From Melanocharis versteri (taxonomy: Eukaryota; Chordata; Aves; Passeriformes; Melanocharitidae): a DNA stretch of 64,000 nucleotides. The DNA lies in NCBI GenBank assembly GCA_013397845.1, contig VZTG01003219.1:224745-288744 (forward strand), in the 5' to 3' direction. Made by a program: the position numbers and the translations under genes. Under the pieces are notes generated by a model. That model was not told the origin of the DNA, did not search any database, and was given only the letters and a program-made list of their open reading frames with translations. Below, in pieces: positions 57,901 to 64,000 of the stretch; within the stretch, counting starts at the first letter, position 1, and each line of letters starts with the position of its first letter.

Positions 57901-60900
57901 ACGAGGGGCCCCAGGCCTTGGCCAAGATCACAGCAGTGGGGATTGGGGGAAGGAAGCAGTCTTGCTATGGTGAGGAGAGTGAGGAGCCTGAGGGACAGTC
58001 CCTTGAGGCCTCAAATGCACTGCAGCTATTCCTGCTACACATTTTTTCTTTGTTTGGGATTCATGTGTGCTTTGTACAGAACAAAGATAGCTTTGTATGA
58101 TGGTGTTCGCTATCCAGTGTCTGGGTTAGAAAGAAAACCCCCTGAACTCTTTTGTCAAGGCTGGGTATTGATGAGTGGGATACTTCTCTGCTCTCACCTC
58201 AATCACTGTTCCCCTGACTCTTGAGAACAATTCAATTTCCCTTTTTGAGGCAGGCTCAAAAGTTTGAGAGCACTTCTGAAGCCTGTGACAGGGAGATGGT
58301 CACAGTGGCCAAGAAATCATTGATCATGAGAGTCAACTTGTGAGTTTTACCTTTCCTGATGCTTGAAATGCTTCTAAAAATGAGATTGTAAAACCTTTGC
58401 AATAGACTGAGAGAAGGGTGATCCCAGTCCAGGCATCAGCCCCTGGGTGCAGTGCTAGGAGGTTTGTTGTAGTGTCTGTCGTAGGCATTTCTCAGACTGG
58501 TTGCCTGGAATAACCAAGATTATGGACTTGAAAGCATGTTCAGAGCTCAGTTCATTCTCTTAAACACAAGTCTATGTTGTCCCACAGGCTATATTGGGAT
58601 GATGCTGTCAGTTCCTTAAATGCCAGTGGGATGCTGCTGGTGTTTTAGGCCAGCTGCAGAGGGGTTGGTTCTGCAGGGTGTGCAGGGCTGGGACACAGCT
58701 GGCACCTCGCTCTCTTAAGCAGCTGTTTCTCCCCTTTGATAATTTGGGTATAAAGAGGAAAGGGGGTGCTGGAAGCTGCTGTGTAAGGTACCTCTCTGCT
58801 ATGAGGTGTTTTCTCTGACTTCCTTTCAATGTAAAGTACGTTTGCTGTGGGGTCACGTGAGGGAACTGCAGGAACCTGCATTTCTCACATGTTCTCTGTG
58901 CTTTTTTAGAACGAGACCTGCCAGTTGAGAGGACAGCCTCTCATTTTGGTTATTTTCAGATCCATGAGTGGTTACATTTTCTGCAGGAGCCTCCCTGATA
59001 ACTCGCATCCTCATCTCTGTTCTCCCTTCCTGTTGCACACAGAGCAGGTGCCCCCTCAGGGCTACGTCACCTTCAGCGACGATGGCAGCTGTGAGTCAGG
59101 TGTCATCCGGAACAGGGACGTCACCTCCCCGATCAACGAGCTGGACGTGGAGAGCAGCAGCAGCAGGGGTAAGTCACTGTCTCAGAAATGGTCCAGCTTG
59201 CAGTGCACACCTGGGGGTGAGTCCAGGCCTTGGCTTCCTTTCCCAGTAAGATGTTGAGGTTGGATTATCTCTCCTCAGGGAAGGCTGGGATGGTTTAGCC
59301 ATGGAAGATAAAGCTTCATGTGGTAATTTCATCAATTTGAGAGTGGGAAGAAGACAGAGTATGGCTGTTTCCAGAAGTGTCTCTGGTAGCAAACAGACTT
59401 GGGAAAGATGAGTGCTGGGGATCAGATGTGGAATCTCTGCCTCAGGGTTGTCTTGTATCCTGAGTGCTGCACATGAAGCCTCGCTCTGGGTCTCTCTTTC
59501 CTTTACACCTCCAGGAGGTTTTGCTGGTGATTGTGTAACAAAACAAGAATATAACGCACTTAAATTTTTTTCCTGTTCCTTTCCAGAGGATAGTGCTTTG
59601 TCCAGCAACAGCTTGGGAACCATCAGGAGCAGCAGCAGCAGCAGTGAATGCCTGATCAGAATCCCAGGAGTCAGCAGTGAAGGCTCCTTGGAAAGCAATG
59701 AGGTGGATTTTCCTTTCTCTGCCTTCAGCTTGGGCAGTGCTGTCACTCTTGGGTGACTCTTCTCCCATGGGAGCCTGTAGGACCAGGCTGGGTGAGGAAA
59801 GGCTGTTCCAGGGACGGGAAAACCAAGGAAGGGGAAGAGGTTGGAGATTACTCACAGCTCATGTGGGTCAAGGCAGCTCTGGGGCCGAAGTACAGAAGGG
59901 CCTTTAGGTCTTGGAGGAGTCTGCACTTGTCAGCCTCAGTGATCCTGACATCTCTGCATGATCATCCTTTCCATTCTATGGGTGTTTTTTTTTTCTTTTC
60001 CAGGACTCTGACCATGCCAACAGCCCCCCGAGTCGGAAACAAGCCAAGAGCTTTAAGGGCAAGACCCACTACAGTAACAGTGACAGCCAGTGGAGCCACT
60101 GCCTGAGGAAGGCTGGGGGCTGCAGCCAGCACCTGGTTCTTCCTGAGCCCCCAGCTTACACCGGGCCCCAGGTAACCACACAGACTTGTCCTGCAGGCTC
60201 TGTCACTGTACCAGTTGTGGGAGGCTTTTCCAAGGTCACCAGAACATCTTGGATTCCAAACCTCTGCCCAAACTTAAACGCTTGTGAAACAGCAATTTCT
60301 TGTACAGGAGCTGTTTCCTGCTTTGTTGCTGTTGCTTGGAGGGATTTCCTAGACCTTTCAGGCCTGTGGGTGGGCTGTCAAACCTGGCAGTGGGGTGGGC
60401 TGGGGTAGCTGGTGCTGGGTCATTCTGCTCTGCTGTGGAAGAAGCCGTGGCTGCAGCAGAGAGGCCGGTCCTGGTGTGTGGCTGTGGAGAAGGGCAGGCA
60501 ACCACGGGAAGTTGTGGTTGCTGCTGGAACTCAGAAAGGTGTTACGACAGCACGAGGAAGCAGATATTTGTGATTAAGAGGAATGGTGATGCTTTTGTTG
60601 TGAGGGTGTAAATAAGTTTGTTTTGTCTGGGCTGCAGGACCTGGCAACATTCCTTGAGGAGATTGGGTGCCTGAAGTACCTGCAGGTGTTTGAGGAGCAA
60701 GACGTGGACCTCCGGATCTTCCTGACCCTCACAGAGAGTGACCTGAAGGAAATAGGCATCACGTGAGTGTCTGTCCTGTCCTTCCCAGCTTTCCCCTACA
60801 AACCATGTCCAACCTGGTCACAGAGGTTTAGCTGGGGAGCGCTGCTGTCTTCTGGCTGCCTCCCACACAGCTTGACACCCCCATGTCCTCGGCTGTAACA

Positions 60901-63120
60901 CGCTCCTGCTTCTGGAGGTACCTTGGAGAGACCAGGACGCTGCAGAGGTCCTCATGTCGTTCTGTTGGGTTTAGGGACAGGTGGTGCAGGGCTTGACCCC
61001 TGTTGGTTCCGTTCCCCAGGCTGTTTGGCCCCAAGAGGAAGATGACCTCGGCCATCGCGCGCTGGCACAGCAGCGCCCGCCCGCCCAGCGACGCGCTGGA
61101 GTTGGCCTACGCCGATCGGCTGGAGGCAGAGATGCAGGAATTGGCCATCCAGCTGCACAAGGTGAGGCTGCTGTGAGCTCCTCAGGGCCCTACACCCTGC
61201 AGGAACTGATCAGTGCTGTGGTTTTGTTGTGCCTCTGATGCTGTTCCTTCACCCCAAGCCGTGACTTGTAGTGGACACACTTGGCGTCAAGTACACCACA
61301 AGTACAGCTTGTCCACCCCTCATCCTTTGTGCTCCTTTGTGTCTGTTTCCCATCCAAGTGAGAACTACAGGAGCCAGGGGCAGGAATCAAATCCCTACTC
61401 TTTCCCAGCAGTGTCATTTTTACGGTAGAGTTGTGCAGTGAACAGACTTGTGTTGGTTTGGGAAATTTGGACTAACGAGTAACTTTGTAAACAGAGAGGA
61501 AGGGGGAATTGTAACTGTGGGGCTGGGCGTGGTGTGGAGAGAACCTGTACTCAGTGTACAAGCTTCATCCAACATTCTGGCTGCCTAAGGCATTAAAATA
61601 GCAGGGACCTGAGGGGTGTGTGAGAGCAGCAGGTGTGAGATGTTCGGTACTCCCAGCCTGATCCCCAGTGTGCTCTGCTGCAGAGGTGTGAGGAGGTGCA
61701 GGTGATGAAGGGCCAGGTGTGCCAGGAGCAGAAGCTGCGTGCGGTGGCTGAGAGCTGTTTGATGGAGCGGGATGAGACCTGGAATGCCATCCAGTGCCAG
61801 CTCAGAGAGGCTCAGGCCATCACCAAGGATGCTGGAGTCCTGCTGGATCAGATCAAGTAAGTCATTCTCAGGAAGTGACACTGAGGCTGCTGGGAAATGG
61901 GGTTTGGGGTCATATTGGCAGCCTTACAGTGATGCTCAGGGTAAGGCAGGAGAGCTCACCTGGCACCTGAGCACATTTAGATCCTGCCTGACTTTCCCTA
62001 GTGGAAAGCCACAGCCACGTTAGCACATGTGAAGCTTTGGTCGGATGCATGAGTTGTAAGTGGCCTTTTTGGGGGTGCTGGGTGCTCCTGTTTCAATTAG
62101 AAGCAACCAAAAAAGGCTGAAGCTTTGTGCTTGCCCAGGGTAAAACTTGGTGATCAGCTGAATACAAAAAGGAGTTTTTAACCCATGCCCTGTCAAAGGA
62201 CATGCAGTGACTTTCAAGTGAAGAATACTTTTCTTGCAGCTCTGTGACAGTTGGCAGAATAATCTGCCCTGTCCCACCTCCTGACACTCCTTTTACTGCC
62301 TTTGTGGTGCTTTCCTCTCTGCCCCAGTTGGACTCCTGTCATGGGCCTTGTTCTGTGCAGTGATAGAACAGGGACATCCCTGAAAGTGGCATAAATCCTG
62401 CTGCTTATGGATCCTAGCCCAGGGGGAGTGGGGTCTGCTTGCTGCCAAGCCAGAGTGAGCTGAAGTTGGATCCAGAAGCTCAGCAGAGCGGTATTCCCAC
62501 TGCAAGGGGCAGAGCCTGACTTTTCCCCCTGACAGAGGAGCTGAGGCTGCTGGAGAAGGGCCCTGCCATGCTCTGAACATTCACTGCTTGAATTGGTGAG
62601 GTGGTGATGACAGCCTGAGAACCCAGCTGCCCCTCATGCCTGTCAGGAGGTCGTTTCCTTTGCCCATTAGAAACCTTGGGTCGGGCTCGATTCTCACACA
62701 GACCAGGCACAGCCCCTGGCTTGGGCTTCCTGCTGCTCACCCCGGCCCCTCCTTGTCTTGTCCCCCCGCAGCTCCTCTGTGAACGGGGCAGAGCTGGCTG
62801 TGGCTGCAGATGGGGAGCAGTGGCTGGGAGCTGAGCAGTGCCAGCGCCCCGAGCTTGGGCTGGGGCACCACTTCCTCTTCCCGGGAAGCAGCAAGGAGCA
62901 GGTTGTACCCCGGGGCCACGCAGGTACTGCAGGCTGTAGGAGTGTGCAGCATCACGCCCGGCGTGTCCCTGCGTCCTGCTGACGGCTCTGGTGTGCTTTG
63001 GCAGGAGCTGCCAGGCAGAGCTGTCGGCCCGGCTGGCCCCGGAGCGGGCGGGCGAGGGAGCGCCGGACACGCGGCAGCAGCGCGGCACCGGGGAGAGCCG
63101 GCGGCCCGGGGAGCGCCCAG
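54822..63120 (+). CDS. ANKS3: ANKS3, ankyrin repeat and SAM domain protein 3, 13 coding exons, 3' end outside window
   Basis: Coding parts: 54822-54991, 55411-55609, 55821-55942, 56608-56689, 57379-57514, 57811-57969, 59043-59168, 59587-59702, 60004-60171, 60638-60762, 61020-61161, 61684-61856, 63005-63120. All junctions are GT-AG and in phase, giving 611 codons plus one base (human protein about 656). ANKS3 binds ANKS6 and NEK8 in the ciliary inversin-compartment network tied to nephronophthisis and laterality (known). Seen: six ankyrin repeats at about residues 34-220 (for example GWTPLMYASYIGHDNIVHLL), a linker with a Ser run, a SAM domain at about 427-487 (FLEEIGCLKYLQVFEEQDVD) and a coiled coil at about 495-585. 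It starts MSELSDEASESELL, as in human. Divergent from DNAAF8. Roughly 45 C-terminal residues lie beyond the window. Confidence 0.96.
55183..55252 (+). mobile_element. CR1 3' end fragment (short)
   Basis: CAATGGCAGAGGGTGGAATG to CATTCTGTGACTCTGC, in the first coding intron of ANKS3. Confidence 0.8.
55411..55609 (+). CDS. ANKS3: ANKS3 exon, ankyrin repeats 1-3
   Basis: Residues 57-123. Acceptor CTGTTCCTTAG, donor CAG then GTGTGT. Holds repeat 2 (GWTPLMYASYIGHDNIVHLL) and repeat 3 (GQTPLMLASSCGNESVAYFL), almost identical to human. Confidence 0.97.
55821..55942 (+). CDS. ANKS3: ANKS3 exon, ankyrin repeat 4
   Basis: Residues 124-163 plus two bases. QGAELEMKDIHGWTALFHCT, then GHQQMVKFLLENGANANC. 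Acceptor TTCTCTTGCAG, donor GCAA then GTGAGG. Confidence 0.96.
55968..55999 (+). repeat. Short 11-bp tandem repeat
   Basis: About three units of TTTCATTGTCA, right after the donor of the third ANKS3 coding exon. Confidence 0.7.
56608..56689 (+). CDS. ANKS3: ANKS3 exon, ankyrin repeat 5
   Basis: Residues 164-191. EPVYGYTPLMEAAASGHEII and VQYLLNH. Acceptor TTCTCTCCCCAG, donor CAT then GTAAGT. Phase 2 in, 0 out. Confidence 0.96.
57379..57514 (+). CDS. ANKS3: ANKS3 exon, ankyrin repeat 6
   Basis: Residues 192-236 plus one base. GVKADVRDNTGATARTLAMK, then GHTKIVGLIDLHAAPVPKVF. Acceptor TTTTTTCTGCAG, donor CCAG then GTAACA. Confidence 0.95.
57811..57969 (+). CDS. ANKS3: ANKS3 exon, linker
   Basis: Residues 237-289 plus one base. 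NYEELSSSDESCSAPQRQRP, then PSIHEGPQALAKITAVGIGG. Matches the human linker. Acceptor TGAACTACAG, donor TATG then GTGAGG. Confidence 0.95.
57970..59042 (+). other. ANKS3 intron
   Basis: Nothing recognised between the two linker exons. Confidence 0.85.
59043..59168 (+). CDS. ANKS3: ANKS3 exon, linker
   Basis: Residues 290-331 plus one base. EQVPPQGYVTFSDDGSCESG, then RDVTSPINELDVESSSSR. Human has RDVTSPINERDVESSSS. Acceptor GTTGCACACAG, donor AGGG then GTAAGT. Confidence 0.95.
59587..59702 (+). CDS. ANKS3: ANKS3 exon, Ser-rich linker
   Basis: Residues 332-370. It holds a run of six serines encoded by a short AGC repeat, then SSEGSLESNE. Acceptor TTCCTTTCCAG, donor GAG then GTGGAT (weak but phase-correct, and the same break point as human ESNE/DSDHA). 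Confidence 0.92.
60004..60171 (+). CDS. ANKS3: ANKS3 exon, basic linker before the SAM domain
   Basis: Residues 371-426, phase 0 on both sides. DSDHANSPPSRKQAKSFKGK, then PEPPAYTGPQ. Acceptor TTTTCTTTTCCAG, donor CAG then GTAACC. Confidence 0.94.
60638..60762 (+). CDS. ANKS3: ANKS3 exon, SAM domain part 1
   Basis: Residues 427-467 plus two bases. DLATFLEEIGCLKYLQVFEE, then DLRIFLTLTESDLKEIGI. Nearly identical to human. Acceptor CTGGGCTGCAG, donor CAC then GTGAGT. Confidence 0.97.
61020..61161 (+). CDS. ANKS3: ANKS3 exon, SAM domain part 2 and start of coiled coil
   Basis: Residues 468-515. TLFGPKRKMTSAIARWHSSA completes the SAM domain. LELAYADRLEAEMQELAIQL begins the coiled coil. Acceptor TTCCGTTCCCCAG, donor AAG then GTGAGG. 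Confidence 0.97.
61162..61683 (+). other. ANKS3 intron
   Basis: Nothing recognised. Confidence 0.85.
61684..61856 (+). CDS. ANKS3: ANKS3 exon, coiled coil
   Basis: Residues 516-572 plus two bases. RCEEVQVMKGQVCQEQKLRA and further helical heptads ending LLDQI. Acceptor TGCTCTGCTGCAG, donor CAA then GTAAGT. Confidence 0.96.
61857..63004 (+). other. ANKS3 intron before the last visible exon
   Basis: Contains an open AG...GT segment (62772-62923) that would break the frame if included. Otherwise unique. Confidence 0.8.
63005..63120 (+). CDS. ANKS3: ANKS3 exon, last one in the window
   Basis: Residues 573-611 plus one base. KSCQAELSARLAPERAGEGA follows LLDQI directly, as the human LDQLRACQAELSSR does. 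Very GC-rich. Acceptor GTGCTTTGGCAG, donor CCCAG then GTGAGG. The remaining C-terminal exon or exons (human ends near KLQVLNGKKW) are not in the next 880 bases. Confidence 0.92.
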
Positions 63121-64000
63121 GTGAGGAGCAGCCCCAGCTGCAGGGGGGGAAGAGCACCAGGGGAGCCCTGGGCAAACCCCCTGCTTGTCTTTCCTTGCTG
63201 AAAGTCATCGGGAATGGATGAGCAGCCAAACTCTTCGAGTGAATTTAATTCTTGCTCAAGAGAAGCATTTAAAGCTCTCAGGGCATTTGGAGTTGAACTC
63301 GCAGAGTTTCTCAGCAAGTTTTGGGGTCTGACAGGTGTTTGTGGCTAAAAATGTAGAACTGTAGCACAGGCTCCAGTGACAGCCCTGCTTCAGGGGCCTG
63401 TGGCTGCACCTCGGGTTTAACAACACCTGTGCACTGGAGCAGGGTCTGAACCAGGAGATGTGGTTGGTTCCCTAACCCAGTTTGGGGGATTTTGCTGTTG
63501 GACCCATGGGACAAACCTCTGTGGCTGGGCAGGCCTGACCCAGCAGCTCCTTATCCCTAGGAGTGGGTAAATGGTCTCTGGAAGTGCTCAAGGCCAGGTC
63601 AGAGGGGGCTTGGAGCAGCCTGGTCTAGTGAAAAGTGTCCCCATCCTCGGCAGGGGGTGGAATGGGATGGGCTTTAAGGTCCCTTCCAACCCAAACCATT
63701 CCATGCTTCTGAGATTCTCTGATCTTGCTGCCTGTGGCGTGTTCCTGGTGCCCTGTTCTTTGCTGTCTGTGCCTTAGAAGTGAGACAATTAGAGATCCTG
63801 TTGATTTCTGTCCACTACACTTAACCCCTTTGAGATTCTCTTAACAAACAACCCAGCCAGTCTAAAAACACAAATTCCTAGGTGGCAGAACTGCCAGAAA
63901 ACTCCTCAGTTTGGCACAGGCAGCTCCAGCTCTCTTCCTGTGTGATTCAGAGCCCATAACTGGAACCCCTTTGGCTGAGGGTGCTTCCCAGCAACACCAA
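63121..64000 (+). other. ANKS3 intron running off the window
   Basis: One CR1 copy at 63.6 kb. No terminal exon with the expected C-terminal residues. Confidence 0.75.
63565..63722 (+). mobile_element. CR1 3' end fragment
   Basis: CTCTGGAAGTGCTCAAGGCC to CCAACCCAAACCATTCCATG and GAGATTCTCTGAT. Confidence 0.85.

Larger units (their letters stand above)
59169..60637 (+). other. ANKS3 introns flanking the Ser-rich and basic linker exons
   Basis: 59169-59586, 59703-60003 and 60172-60637. No repeats or extra exons seen. Confidence 0.85.

Noticed and set aside
62772..62923. Extra ANKS3 coding exon
   Set aside because: Inclusion gives the wrong phase for the exon at 63005, and the human-like join needs it skipped.
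62480..63229. 249-codon minus-strand frame
   Set aside because: Antisense of a GC-rich ANKS3 exon and the flanking intron.
1..64000. CRISPR arrays, operons, phage or bacterial islands
   Set aside because: The sequence is a vertebrate genome with introns and CR1. The only regular array is the minisatellite.

Overview
This is vertebrate nuclear DNA, almost certainly from a bird. It has intron-rich genes with GT-AG splice sites, more than twenty fragments of the avian CR1 LINE (identified by their 3' ends), and a GC-rich promoter broken by an assembly gap. The order DNAAF8 (C16orf71) head to head with ANKS3 is the arrangement I recall from human 16p13.3. A passerine is plausible but not demonstrated.

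Layout. From about 50.3 kb down to at least 0.4 kb the minus strand carries DNAAF8, a cytoplasmic assembly factor for axonemal dyneins. I could chain 15 coding exons whose splice phases all agree: 2,688 nt, 896 codons. Exons 1-8 (48,040 to 37,163) match the human protein as I remember it. Exons 9-15 (35,346 to 373) continue the same frame into a second half, ending in a degenerate nucleoside-diphosphate-kinase-like segment, that I do not recall in the roughly 520-residue human protein. The frame of exon 8 also stays open to a stop at 36,973 with a poly(A) signal just beyond, so a short, human-like isoform is possible.

From 49.5 to 50.56 kb lies a CpG-rich, probably bidirectional promoter, with 428 undetermined bases and a good RFX-type X-box. 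From 54.8 to 63.1 kb the plus strand carries ANKS3, with six ankyrin repeats, a SAM domain and a coiled coil. Thirteen coding exons (611 complete codons) are present, and the last one or more exons lie past the window end. Both products belong to cilium biology: DNAAF8 in motile-cilium dynein assembly, and ANKS3 in the NEK8-ANKS6-INVS network. A shared RFX-controlled promoter therefore makes sense.

The rest is intron. It contains CR1 fragments, a 24-bp minisatellite (651-1050), a near-identical 0.8-kb tandem duplication joined at a single N (15,627-17,220), an unresolved interspersed repeat (about 51.5-52.0 kb) and some AT-rich tracts. I saw no tRNA, rRNA, CRISPR array or prokaryotic feature. 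Exon calls come from reading splice sites, phase and remembered protein similarity; no search was run.
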